64,000 bases of DNA from NCBI RefSeq assembly GCF_047948215.1, contig NC_134461.1, forward strand, positions 91,718,245 to 91,782,244, read 5' to 3'. The DNA is from Lycorma delicatula. Lineage: Eukaryota; Arthropoda; Insecta; Hemiptera; Fulgoridae. The position numbers and the translations under genes are program-made. The notes below the pieces were generated by a model. That model saw only the letters and a list, made by a program, of their open reading frames with translations, made no database searches and was not told where the DNA came from. The number at the start of each line of letters is the position of its first letter. Within the stretch, counting starts at the first letter, position 1. Shown one piece after another: positions 24,325 through 34,300 of the stretch.

Positions 24325-24414
24325 GAATTTATTTATTTATAATCTACATCTTATTATTTAAATTATATAAACTATTAATTATGATTTCATTTATACAGAT
24401 ATTTTCAAGTTAAA
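22411..24414. other. Unassigned interval with two microsatellites
   Basis: The patch 22940-23090 is less biased (ctccggtagcccatcagg, cgttacaaggcgggtgtctt) with no open frame. (CA)n lies at 23723-23785 and (AT)n at 24290-24319. The rest is A+T-rich with no recognised family. Confidence 0.5.
23723..23785. repeat. (CA)n microsatellite
   Basis: About 31 uninterrupted CA/AC dinucleotides. Confidence 0.98.
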
Positions 24415-24890
24415 CATGGAGAAGAAAGAAGTGAGTGCGGCAATTACTGAGGAAATGTTAAGGAATTGGCAGGAGAGTTGCGACTGCTGTGCAAAGGGCC
24501 GATGGACATATAGGTTGATATGCGATGTTGGGGGACCCATGGCTCGCTAGATTTTAAAATACACAGCAGCTGACGGGCCATGAAGGATTTAGAACTTACC
24601 TCTATAGGATTAGGTTGGACCACTCAGATAGCTGCTCTGCTTGTGGGGTTGAAGCGCCTTTTCATGTATTTTTTCGTTGTTCTAGATTTGTGGTAGAGCT
24701 TGAGGAGATTGCGAATACTATTGGCAGAGAGGAAATGTTTGAACCTGAGGACCTCCAGGAAATTATGTTAACCAGTGAGAATCACTAAGCGGCTGATGCC
24801 CGATATGCTAAAACAGTTATGGAGAAATTACGTTCTGCCAAAGAAAGCCGCAGGTTAAATAAATGCCCTGGAGTCCCGGTGCGGGGGACA
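24415..24890 (+). pseudogene. R1-like LINE ORF2 C-terminal end
   Basis: Across two frames the translation reads EEMLRNWQESCD, AKGRWTYRLICDV, then from 24570 LTGHEGFRTYLYRIRL, CSACGVEAPFHVFFRCSRF, EPEDLQEIMLTSENH and a stop at 24786. A final YAKTVMEKLRSAKESRRLN lies downstream of the stop. The CxxC...H....C pattern and LTGHG.F..YL motif are typical of the C-terminus of R1/LOA-type LINE polyproteins. A frameshift near 24550 and the stop after ENH make it non-functional. The catalytic RT is truncated away. A G+C-rich 3' untranslated region follows immediately. Confidence 0.88.
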
Positions 24891-25390
24891 GGGCAGCGGG
24901 CGAGTGTCTAGAGGGCCCGCCGATCTTGTGGGGGTCGGCTGTATGCAATGAAGCCGCGGTCACTCCACCTGCTGGGGTCCCGGGGACTTCTCCCACTTCC
25001 GAGCTAAACCTGATGGCATGTAAGTATGCGTATGATAAGTATGAGTGTTGCGAGAGTTGTTGGTGTGCGTGTGTCTGTGTGCGGGTGGTGTATACGCGTT
25101 GGTATGTTTGGTGTTATTTTGTGCTGCTTTTTTAGTTATGTGTGGATCTGTTTTTGTGTATGTATGTGCCTTGTTATTTGCTTTGTTGTCTGAATGTGTG
25201 AATGGGCGCTTATCCTCTCTTCTGAATTAATGCTTTACCAGCTATTCCCAGGAGGGGCGGGTCACCAGAGGTGGTGGTTAGTCGGTAGTGCGCAGGAGTA
25301 CACACGCCTTCTTACTATCTTGTGGAACCTGTTAGCGAGTCCGACACTGCTACTGCGCCCGTAAATGGGGTTCTTCCACCTCTTAAGAAG
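24891..25390 (+). repeat. R1-like LINE 3' untranslated region
   Basis: A G+C-rich then GT-rich tail of the LINE at 24415. Landmarks (cggtagtgcgcaggagtaca, aacctgttagcgagtccgac, actgctactgcgcccgtaaa) recur at 57267-57345 (gtagtgcgcaggtatacata, gaacccgacactgcctaggc). Long frames at 24863-25135 and 25045-25230 are readings of this UTR, not genes. Confidence 0.78.
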
Positions 25391-25521
25391 ATTGACATAA
25401 TTTTCAACTCTCCACATTTGGACGGGATTTGTTTTCTTTTCTGTTCTTCGTATTCTGCGTATTTCACAAACACAAAGAACTGTAAGCTAAGCAAATAATT
25501 TCAAAAATTTCTTTCTAATTT

Positions 25522-26285
25522 TAGGTAGATTTCATAAGAAAGCTACCTATTGTAATGGGTACCATGATTCGACTTCCAAAAAATTTCGTCATATCTTCTT
25601 GTTTCACATCCCCCAGATCCCAAAATCACCATAAGTTCAAAAGTTTACACAGCATACATATATATTTCACTTTCTTGTGGACACGATAACTGCCGTAATT
25701 TTTCGCCAATCACTTTCAAATTGATACGTGAAATATAACGACTTAAAATCTCGGTCGAGTTTGTTAATGAGCAAAATCGAACCATGGGGGAGCTTTTTCG
25801 AAAAACCAAAATATCGCTATAACTTTTCTTATTAAGTAAAATATCGAATTCGTGTAAAGTTCCTACTATTCTTTTGATAAGGGCCTAAACGTATTTATCA
25901 AATAAAGTTTTCGATATCACCAACCATTGGCTCAGGGAATGGAAAAAATGGGGTTTCGAAGACCAAAAAATATCATACCTCCCTTAATAGGCACAGTATC
26001 GAATCGCTTTAAAGTGGTCGTTAGTCCGCTAAACATTACCTAAAACATTTTTCTGAAACAATTTTTGATATGACCAACCCTTACGGCAAGGGATGAAGAA
26101 AATGTTGCTGGAATTGTAAGAAGATGAGGCTTGTCGTATGCTAAACATGTGAAACTTTTTTTCATATGCAACCATTGTCATATTGAGTAAATTTGAAGTT
26201 ATTCTTAACTTTAAGGTGGAAATCTTTTTTACCCCATACTTAGCACCGGTGAAATCTACCTCCGCCTTCCGGCGTGCTGAAAGGG
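25522..26285 (+). mobile_element. Element D, complete copy with terminal inverted repeats
   Basis: Starts taggtagatttc, which folds back on an adjacent gctaccta. It ends gaaatctacct at 26261, the exact inverse of the first bases, followed by a small cgcc ttcc ggcg hairpin and ctgaaaggg. It is non-coding. Diagnostic inner blocks are gacacgataactgccgtaat, aagtaaaatatcgaattcg, gaccaacccttacggcaagg and cttgtcgtatgctaaacatg. The 48.9-kb copy is collinear. The structure fits a non-autonomous inverted-repeat DNA element. The hairpin plus CTGA near the 3' border also loosely recalls a Helitron end, which I consider less likely. Confidence 0.85.
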
Positions 26286-26683
26286 ATTTTTAGATATACA
26301 TTTTATATTTATGAACTTTGATGTTGCTTTTCTTTGTCAATTTTTATGTAATTTTATAACTATTTTCTGATATATTTTCCTCCTATTTTGGTATATAATT
26401 CCTCAATATTCTCCTTTCATTACCTTTTTCTTTTTTAGGTCTTATTTATATTCAAATTTAAATTGAATTAACCATAAATCCATGCCATTTAGAATGTCTT
26501 TTAAAACTACAGTAAAGGCAAAAATAATAGTACAAAATAATATGAGTGGGAGATCTATCTAATCAGTCAAATTATTTTGTCAAAGTTACTAAAAAAAATA
26601 AATCTCTGATTTATCCTATAATACATAGTTTCCCGGAAAGTATACTTTAAAAAAATAAAAATGGTATTCTCTTACAGGTTAAA

Positions 26684-26693
26684 TTTATTATTA

Positions 26694-26772
<79 letters not shown>

Positions 26773-26804
26773 GTAGTAATAATAATAATAATAATAATAA
26801 TAAT
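26684..26804. repeat. (ATT)n and opposing (AAT)n arrays
   Basis: About 90 bp of TTA/ATT triplets (26684-26773, with one interruption) face about 29 bp of TAA/AAT triplets (26776-26804) across gtag. The two arms are mutually complementary and could form a hairpin. Confidence 0.95.
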
Positions 26805-27399
26805 TTTATCCATACAAAATCTTAGATTTTGATATTATTTACCATGATTTTAAACAAAATAAAATAAAATTTAAGAGCATTAAGGTACACTTTACTTTTA
26901 TTCATTGAATGAAGTACCTATTTGAATGATTTAAACCTGTAATATAGTTAAATATTTCTACAGCTCACAAAATTCCGAGAACGAACGAGGGTATTTACTG
27001 ATCATGAAGCCATTCTTTGGTGAAGAGAAAATAGATTTTTATTAAGCATAAATTTAAGCTGGCAAACTTAAAATTTCTACCACTAACTTGCTGTTTCAAT
27101 CCTGAGTAAATTATCTTAATTTTTGAAGAATTGTGTGAGCGAATTTGGCGTGAACTGTAATGGCGTTTCCACCTTTCGGGTAATGTTATTAGTCCTGTGT
27201 AGCAGTACATATGTGGGTAATTCTTCTTTTCTCATTATTCATTTCAAAACCTTAAAATTGTTATTTCGAAAAAATTTAACAGCACTGTAGTAAGAGCAGT
27301 TTTACCTTACAGGAATACTTACTCAAATGTTTTAATATGTTTGACAGTTGTATTGTTGTAATTATTATTAGACAAAATGAAAATGTAAAACAAAATATT

Positions 27400-27402
<3 letters not shown>

Positions 27403-27432
<30 letters not shown>
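27403..27432. repeat. (AT)n microsatellite
   Basis: About 15 AT dinucleotides. Confidence 0.97.
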
Positions 27433-27435
<3 letters not shown>

Positions 27436-27589
27436 TTTAAATAATTATCTAAAACAAAACAGATTAGAAAAACATTTTCAGAACAGAAACACCAACAGTG
27501 AATTTTAATCTATTTTGTTCGCTAAATCTGAAAATCAGGTCAGTTTTTCTCCACCTTCTTCACTTTTTTGTTATACACCATTCAGAATT

Positions 27590-27735
27590 GAGGCTTAATG
27601 ATATCACCACATAAGCTTGAAACTTTTGCATGCGATATGGAAATGGAATTTTTTAGCATTGAAAAATGCGATGCCTAATCCGAATTCAAACCCAGAACCT
27701 CCGGGTGAAAGGATGAGACGCTAACAATTGCAATT
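27590..27735 (-). repeat. SINE A copy 1
   Basis: Minus strand: tagcgtctcatcctttcacc, box B gggtttgaattcgg at about 27680-27692, then gcattttctcaatgc-like and ttccatttccatatcg blocks, ending gtttcaagcttatgtggtga. Related copies lie at 32571, 37461 and 52022. Confidence 0.8.
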
Positions 27736-27884
27736 AAACTTTGAAAGTAACCAAGTTTATAGGTATAATAAATTTTGTAATTTATTATATTTAATGCTCA
27801 AATTTTATTATGATTTTTAAATAAAAAAACCATTGTAGAATACAGTTATAATATGAAACATACCTAAAACTGGAGGTGGTGAAC

Positions 27885-29271
27885 TAATATAAATTACTTC
27901 TTCCTTTTTTTGTGCAGTAGTGTCCTCTCTTTGTAAAAACCAACAGTAGTCGTTTATCATCGATTCGTCCCATCAGCTTGGAAACGCTGCTCCATTTGTA
28001 ATATATCTTGGTGGAAGCGTTCTTCCCGCTCATCACTCACAGCAACCAAATTTGGTGGGAAAAAGTCAAGATGGAAATGCAAAAAAATAATTTTTTAATG
28101 ACATTCAGCAGCCTAAATTTTTATAGTTCAACAAAAGATTATGTACTAAAACATCATTATACTATGCTTTTTTATTTCCAAGAAAACCATGAACTACATC
28201 CTTAAATGATTTCCTTGCCGCAAGCTCTTCGTTATTCATTTTTTTGTCAAAATTTCCATCATCGAGTAATTTTCCAATTTCAGGTCAACGAATACTCCCT
28301 TCTTTTAATTTGGCATAACTTAACTTAGTAATCGCTTGTCTTAAATACTTAAATCCTTTTCCTCCTTTATTCAGTGCTTTGGAAAAATTCTTCATCAACC
28401 CTAATTTTATATGTAACGGTTACAAAAATCATGCTGAGGGTTGACTAAAGGAACATATTTAATATTGTTTTGTCCAGGAATTAAAGCGTTTGTTTTTCTC
28501 TTTTTGGCCACTCTTTAATCATATAATGTTCCTCTCTTGCACGACTGTTCCACAAACTTAAGATACAGAAGTATTTTGTAAAGCCACCTTGCAGACCAAG
28601 AAGAAAACTAATAACTTTCAGGTGGCGAAATTGACTGCTTAGCCTCGTAATTGACTGCTTTCAAAATTAATGACTTACTTTCATATGGCTTTTTCATTCC
28701 AAAAGCATACGCTACAGGTACAGAAGAATTCTTGTTTGAATTATGCAGTAGCACTTGTTCTAAACTTGTTTTTGACGAATCGATGAATAACCGACAATCG
28801 TCAGCGTATCACAACAGGAACACAGTAGATCTTTCTTAGTGAAATATTTCATCACGTCTTTATTTCTATTTCTAAAATTAGAAATTTTAGTGTCCTTATT
28901 CAATGGATTCCACTCCTTTAAGCATGAAGCTAGTTCAACTTGCTGTTTTGATTAATACAACTTTCGAAACAAATCGTTAACTTCTACTTGTGGTATGAGA
29001 TGTGGTTCAATTTTAATTTTTCTGGTATGAAATTTTCATCTGTTGAAGCTTGTGCTGCAGCAGTATTCTTAGAACAATTCTCTTCAGAATCTGAAATCTC
29101 CTCCCAGGAAGCTGGGGCTGTTGAAATAAGTAAATTGTCTCCATGAGAAATCGGTCTCATAGCCGATTGAACATTTGGGTAGACAATATTAATTTTATTT
29201 TTTGAAGAAAACCCAGTGTAATGTGTTATACAGAAACAGCAGTTTTCATAATTATTTAAATATATTAACAT
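27885..29271 (-). pseudogene. Decayed copy of an uncharacterised arthropod protein family
   Basis: Minus-strand frames, read in order, give CCFCITHYTGFSSKNKINI and VYPNVQSAMRPISHGD near the start. They continue with KQQVELASCLKEWN, RLFIDSSKTSLEQVLLHNSN, LLGLQGGFTKYFC, SLWNSRARERHYMIKEWPKR and NIKYVPLVNPQHD. The last segments are LKLGLMKNFSKALNKGGKGF, LSYAKLKEGVFVD, FLGNKKAYNDVLVHNLL, CLMSLKNYFFAF, DFFPPNLVAVSDERGERFHQ and MEQRF. This order matches a large multi-copy insect protein family that I know only as uncharacterised, with FIDSSK, CFLCLWDSR, LPPLHIKLGLMK and GERFHQDI signatures. Its function is unknown and its multi-copy nature suggests a mobile element or a host gene spread by one. Stops and frame changes are frequent, and the 95-codon start (28984-29271) is the longest clean piece. 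Confidence 0.8.
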
Positions 29272-29449
29272 TATACGTCAAATACGCCATAATAGGTATC
29301 TTTAAAAAAGATAACTCAAAAAGGTGATGTTATAAAGTATTTTTGATTACATTTTCTGTTTCAGGATAAAAAATACTTTATAAAACAGTAAATAACTAAC
29401 TGTTCCGAAAATGTTGTAGACCAGTGTAATTATATATTTTTAAATATTT

Positions 29450-30237
29450 ATAATTTCAAATAATCTATGTAAATAAAAATGTAAATGTTCGTTTCTTCAA
29501 AATCTTAAATCTCCTAAAGTTCTTCACCGAATGCTTTGAAATTTTGATACAATGTTGCATTCGCATACGTGCGTGTTTTTATATACATACTATTTAAAAA
29601 CCTAAAATGTCACACCAGTGACAGGTAAAAGCATGCTTTTTTTTAAAATCGGAGCTATCTGTTGGACGTAAAAGTAAAATACGCTATACTAAATATTTTA
29701 CGATTCTATTTCAATGTTTCCGATATGTGTGTCCGCTATAGACTAAAAACTAATGGACCTATTTACGCGCGGGGAAAAAGGGAGAAAGGGAACAATTAAA
29801 AAAAGGGAAATAGGAAAAAATCGAAAATAGGGAAAATCAAAAAAGGTAAAAGGGAAGAAGGTAAAAATTAATGAATGAGGAAAATGGAAAAAAAGAAGGG
29901 AAAACGGAGAAAATGAAAAACGGGAAAAGAGATAAAAGGGAAAAGGGGGAATGATGAAGAAAATTGTAAATAAGGGAAATAGGAATGGGGGAAGGAAAGG
30001 GGAAAAGGGAAAGGGAATGTAGTAAAAATGAAAATTGGAAAAAGTAAAAATGGGGAAAGTGGTAAAAATTAAAGGGGAAAAGGGAAAAGTGTAAAAGGGT
30101 AAAAGGGAAAGGTTAAATTTTGTAAAGTTTCGTAATTTATATTTTGATAATGTTTTATCAAAGTTATCAAAATGTGTTCCTTTAATCTGCATATACTCAA
30201 ATCTAGCAAAAGCGAAGTATTGCCGGGTCTGCTAATT
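29450..30237 (+). mobile_element. Helitron-like non-autonomous element (candidate)
   Basis: The left part, atgttcgtttcttcaaaat then ctaaagttcttcaccgaatg and ttgaaattttgatacaatgt, is of a kind repeated in many insect genomes. The right end, tagcaaaagcgaagtattgc then cgggtctgcta, is closed by a tagca/tgcta inverted pair and resembles 3' ends of Helitron-like elements, as far as I remember. Between them lies a purine-rich tract. There is no coding sequence. The Helitron assignment rests on memory of the ends only. Confidence 0.5.
29769..30115 (+). repeat. Degenerate (GGGAAA)n purine-rich tract
   Basis: About 345 bp almost free of C on the plus strand, made of variable gggaaa, gggaaaa and ggtaaaa units. 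It looks like an eroded minisatellite. The 149-codon minus frame (29743-30192) is the Phe/Pro/Ser-rich reading of the complementary pyrimidine tract and is not a gene. Confidence 0.9.
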
Positions 30238-31277
30238 TGAAGTAAAATAGTTGGTGTGTTAATATTAATTAAGAACATACTTGTAATTCTTTGGTGTGAA
30301 TTAAAAAAAAATTAATAATAATAATAAAACTAACAAAGAAGGGAAACAGTCATCTATTGTTTCATAAAAACGTACTAAGAATACAAATGTAACAGAACAA
30401 TCTGACACATTCATTTATTTGATTCCATTTGTCATACTGTGTGAAGTAATAAAACATTCTAAATGGGTAAGTTGGTAGACCTGAATAAAATGTAGTAACG
30501 ATATACTGTATATATATATATATATATATCCCCTTATTGTCTGTATGTCTGTCGGTCAGGAAGTTAGTTTGTTATGTATTCCTTATAAGAATAAGCCCAC
30601 TTATAGTAGTTTACTGTACGCACAAAAGAATTTCTTAGTTGGTAAAAAAAAAATAAAAAATTGTATTTTTTAGTAACAAAAATTTTATCCGATGAAATAT
30701 CAACCGCCGTTCCATTTTTATTCTTTTCTCCCATTTCCATGTTTTATTTATTCTGTTCTTACTTTCCTTCTATTTCTAACATACGCTTCTTAATATAACA
30801 GTTCTTTTTCAAAAATATTTTTTTTAAATTTCAATAATTTTCTTACTTTTAAAAATTTGATTTTCACTTTTATTTTTTTTTATAAATTTTGAATGCTTTC
30901 AACCTATTTACTTGTCTTCTTTTTTTCTTTTTTTTTCTAAATTATGTGATAACAAGAAACAAACAATATTATAGAATTAAGGAATACTTCAAATACAGCT
31001 TGAATAAGAGATGTATTTTTTTAATATCCCAATAATCAATTTGCAATTTTAAAAAAAATCACATGTTCTTATTACAGTATTAAAAACTTTTAGATGTTTG
31101 GGATAATAAACCCTCCACTCTTAAAAAAATATATAAGTAGTTTTCAATTTTTTATTATTTTAATCTATAAAATTGTACTTCTTAATATGTTTTTAATTAA
31201 TATTATATTTAAGGAAATAATTTTCAACCATTATTAAATAGGTATCTTTAAGAAAAAACTTATTTGGACACCACATG
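30238..31277. other. A+T-rich interval
   Basis: (TA)n at about 30508-30529; 30710-31000 is T-rich with many 6-10-base T runs. No gene or family recognised. Confidence 0.55.
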
Positions 31278-31947
31278 ACTTCCTTGTACGCCTAAATATA
31301 AATTACATATACACATTTTTAAAAGTACATAAAATTTTATTTCACTTATAACTTCTGATATATTAATACATTTTTTTTTTATTGTTGTTATTGAATTATT
31401 ATTTATCGTAATCTTTTTTTGCAATCACAGGTTAATAATTATTAATAAATCAATATATTTATATAAAAAAAGTTAAAAAAAAAGAAAAGAAAATGAAGTC
31501 GAAATCGAACCAAATGTGTTACTATTATTTGTAAGATCCAAATATTTCATTAATTAAAATTTTATTTGGCTATAACTCTGGAACTAATGAAAATAAATAC
31601 CACTTATGTATACCATTGAAAAGCTCTCAATCAGGGCTTATTACTCCAGAAAAAGTCCAAAATCCATTTTTTTTTTAATTTTGGGCTTTTTGGACATTTT
31701 TGGTCAAGTCAAATGCAGTCAAAAGTAGAGGTGCACAACTAGATGTTACAACAGTCCTAAATCCAAAATTTCAACATCCCACGGCTAATAGTTTTTGAGT
31801 TATGCGAGATATATACGTATGTACGTACAGATGTTATTGAAACTATCCAAAATGGATTCAGGGATGGTCAAAATGGATATTTCCGTTGAAATCTTTAAAC
31901 GAAACTTTTCGGTATCATAGTACTCCCTTTACTTTCAACGAGGAAGT
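31278..31947 (-). repeat. Element C, near-complete copy
   Basis: Reverse orientation. The plus strand starts acttccttgtacgcctaaat (element 3' terminus) and ends tcaacgaggaagtaaagatg (5' terminus, slightly degraded). The whole body is collinear with the 55.6-kb copy. Its termini show that the element ends in an inverted acttccttgtacg. Confidence 0.88.
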
Positions 31948-32570
31948 AAAGATGTTGTGAAAGTATCAAAAATATATTTTTAAGATTTTTTAATTATATA
32001 TTATGTTGAACTTAAGAGAAAGAGAGAGTACTTTAGTACTGGATACGTGTTTACTAAGTAAGCTGTTGCTAAAAAGAGGACTTCTCATTTCGACTTATGT
32101 TCAAACCATTGGTTACTCTTTAATAAAAGGATTAAATATATCCTTTTTTATGTAGAGGAAAACCCTTCTTGAATCTCTTAACGTGGTTTTATAAAATAAC
32201 TAAAGTGGAAGTTTCTTAAATGAAAAATTTTATCAACAAAAAGGATTTGGAAACAATCTTTAAATTTTTTTATTACTCCATCAGTGAAATTATCAACTCA
32301 TCATGTATAACATAATATGTATTAACGATTTTCATCATAAAATTCATACGTAATATCCAATATCATTCTGATATTGAAATTTTTTTTGCAAGAAAATTAG
32401 ATGTCAAATTTACGGTAAAGAAAAATAAATAAATATGCCCGCATTCCAAAACTCGATATGTCGTGTCTCTGCATTCCTTTTTTTATTTTTGTTCTTTCTT
32501 GCCTTTTGCGTTTCATATAAAAAGCTTTTTTATTATACGGGTAGCATTTTTTTTTTTTCATTAGAGATTA
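31948..32570. other. A+T-rich interval
   Basis: No feature recognised. The 72-codon plus frame (32435-32653) starts in T-rich sequence and ends inside the minus-strand SINE A, so it is chance. Confidence 0.5.
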
Positions 32571-32712
32571 ATTCACCATGTAAGCTTGAAGTTTATGCAA
32601 GAGAATACGAAATGCAATTTTTGTATCGTATGAAAAGTGCCATCCATGCTTAACCGGGATTCGAACCCGGCACCTTCAAATGAAAGGCCAAGATGCTCCT
32701 CCACAGAGGTCT
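32571..32712 (-). repeat. SINE A copy 2
   Basis: Plus strand reads ttcaccatgtaagcttgaag, then ccatgcttaaccgggattcg (box B reversed, about 32659-32671) and gaaaggccaagatgctcc (head). The B box is well preserved. Confidence 0.82.
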
Positions 32713-32825
32713 GCTTGTATTAGGTTCATTCATATTTAAAATTAAACTGAAAAACATAATAAAAAATAAAACCTACTTCAAAATAGATTAGACTAAGTAA
32801 AAAATAACTTAGCCATTAACTTCCC

Positions 32826-33075
32826 TAGCCCACCGGGCTGTTCTACTGGTAAATTCGTCGTCGTAAATCAGTTGTTTAACAACTAATTTTCGAAGTAAAA
32901 GGATCTGAGGTTCACATCCTAGTAAAGGTTAGTTGCTTTTATAGGGATTTGAATACTAGACAGTCGATACCGATCAATTTTGTTGATTGGGGTTCAATTA
33001 AAAACACATCTCAGGAATGGTCGGTCTGAGTGTAAAAGGCTACACCTCATTTACATGTCATATGTATCATCCTCA
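32826..33075 (+). repeat. SINE B copy 3, 3'-truncated
   Basis: Starts cccaccgggctgttctactg, has box B gaggttcacatcct at about 32908 and the body acacatctcaggaatggtcg. It is interrupted after catatgtatcatcctcatct, lacking the usual shared tail. A short insertion duplicates tttcgaag/caacta near 32880. Confidence 0.82.
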
Positions 33076-33468
33076 TCTAATATGGCAGTGGCGGGGTTTC
33101 TTACTGTTCAGCAGATTGCAACGTAAACATTAGGAGAGGAAAAATTGATTTTTCTTTAAATTTTAAAGCCGGGCCTAAATTGAGATTTAGGCCCGAAATG
33201 GCATTTGTTTTAAAATTAAAAATTTTAAGAGTATAAAAAAGTATTATTTATTTACATTCTAGTGCCTTTTTTATTCAGAAGGTTTAACAAATTACAATAA
33301 TATTTTATTATTTTTCTTTATGTATGAAAATAAACAAGAAAAGTCGTACGTAGGATAATAATTAATAACATCTATTTCACGGTAGGAAATTTTAAACTCC
33401 TACCCATATTCCATGATTTTTTATGTATTTGTTTTACTATCTTTTAGCAATATTACCCGCAATGTTCT
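33076..33468. other. Short A+T-rich spacer
   Basis: Only a small inverted pair (gcctaaattgagatttaggc, 33173-33192) stands out, close to a 20-base palindrome. The T-rich right end precedes the LINE mosaic. Confidence 0.5.
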
Positions 33469-33660
33469 CTACACGCGCTTGTGTACTACCCGTTGGTGGC
33501 ACTCGCTCATCTTCTTGTCCACCACGTATTCCTCACGCTGCGGACACTCATTCCTCCTGTGGCCTTCACCATTGCATCTGAAGCAAAACGTGGAACGATC
33601 CGAACCCCCACATCTCGCTACGACATGTTTACTGTCGCCGCATCGATAACACTTCATCTC
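33469..33660 (-). pseudogene. LINE ORF1 (gag-like) zinc-knuckle fragment
   Basis: The minus strand encodes two CX2CX4HX4C zinc knuckles, CYRCGDSKHVVARC and CFRCNGEGHRRNEC, spaced 9 residues apart, followed by a degraded third (ECHQ). Paired and tripled CCHC knuckles of this spacing end the nucleic-acid-binding ORF1 protein of R1/jockey-group LINEs. The clean frame is 62 codons (33469-33657), and the frame is immediately preceded on the minus strand by the end of an RT reading, which is not the normal order. Confidence 0.85.
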
Positions 33661-33985
33661 TTCTTCCCTCCGGGTTATAGGTCAGTCGTCTAGAAGTTTA
33701 ATAACTAAATAGTTCACGTGTTTGTTTAATTGCAATTTATATTTTGTACCGGCCGCTGTATTTCTTCTCGTACATAAGGTAAGCCCAGACATTCGTGGAT
33801 TTCATTGTTACTTACGAACCAAGGCGTTTCTGTGATGCTCCTCAGTAATCAGTATTGGAATCATTTTATATCGACATTATCGCTCCTTGCTTACCCTAAA
33901 GCTGGATCCCGTAGGTCCAAATCGGTTTCAGGATCTTCGTGTACAATACTTTGTTGGAAAGTGAAAGCTGTGACATCGGATTACG
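33661..33985 (-). pseudogene. Jockey-type LINE reverse transcriptase C-terminal fragment
   Basis: Minus-strand readings give LSLSNKVLYTKILKPIWTYG, a short gap, then TPWFVSNNEIHECLGLPYVR with EEIQR, and LNKHVNYLVIKLLDD. These are the post-catalytic end motifs of jockey-type RTs (LLYKxxLKPIWTYGIQLWG and the EIHxDLxxPxVxEEI block). One or more frameshifts are needed. The plus-strand frames in this interval are shadows. Confidence 0.83.
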
Positions 33986-34300
33986 TGTCCATGACCCTCA
34001 ATTTCTCCCTTGATGATATCTATTGAAACTATGAACTGTAAGATCCGCAGAACTACGCGATATGCCCTCTCGTCTTTCATCGTGAACGTTTTACCAATTA
34101 AATTGTGATCAAGAACCAAATCAATTATTCTCTTGCTTGCACACGTTAACAACTTTCGAGATCACGAGGTAGTTGCTTTGTGCAAGTTACCTTTATACTA
34201 ACCTTTCTAGCTACTCATAGAGTTGCATAACATCGGTAATGTCGTGTATTACTGTCGGTGGGAACTTAATGGCGTTCTTTTGAGAAATCTAAGCGTTATC
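33986..34300 (-). pseudogene. LINE ORF1 fragment with PRE_C2HC-like region
   Basis: The minus-strand reading is FPPTVIHDITDVMQLYE, a degraded stretch, then LTCASKRIIDLVLDHNLIG and FTMKDERAYRVVLRIL with IKGEIEGHGHVIR. The last two match the conserved region before the zinc knuckles of jockey-type ORF1 proteins (YxxKxxRxYRVVxxxL...I..EIxxxGHxV). It breaks off where the knuckles should follow and continues straight into RT sequence, implying an internal deletion. The clean frame is 33928-34152. Confidence 0.75.

Larger units (their letters stand above)
26286..27589. other. A+T-rich interval with triplet arrays
   Basis: Contains the ATT/AAT arrays listed separately and (AT)n at 27403-27432. A 71-codon minus frame (26995-27210) starts with the stretch LITLPERWKRHY, which resembles the short LPxRWxK motif near the end of many mariner transposases. 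The evidence is too short to call. Confidence 0.5.

Noticed and set aside
24863..25230. Cys/Val-rich frames of 61-90 codons
   Set aside because: They lie in the 3' untranslated region of an R1-like LINE and are not kept in the related UTR at 56.9-57.4 kb.
26995..27210. Possible mariner C-terminus (LITLPERWKRHY)
   Set aside because: Only about ten residues resemble the motif and nothing upstream supports a transposase.
29743..30192. 149-codon minus frame, the longest in the window
   Set aside because: It is the Phe/Pro/Ser-rich translation of the complement of a purine-rich minisatellite.
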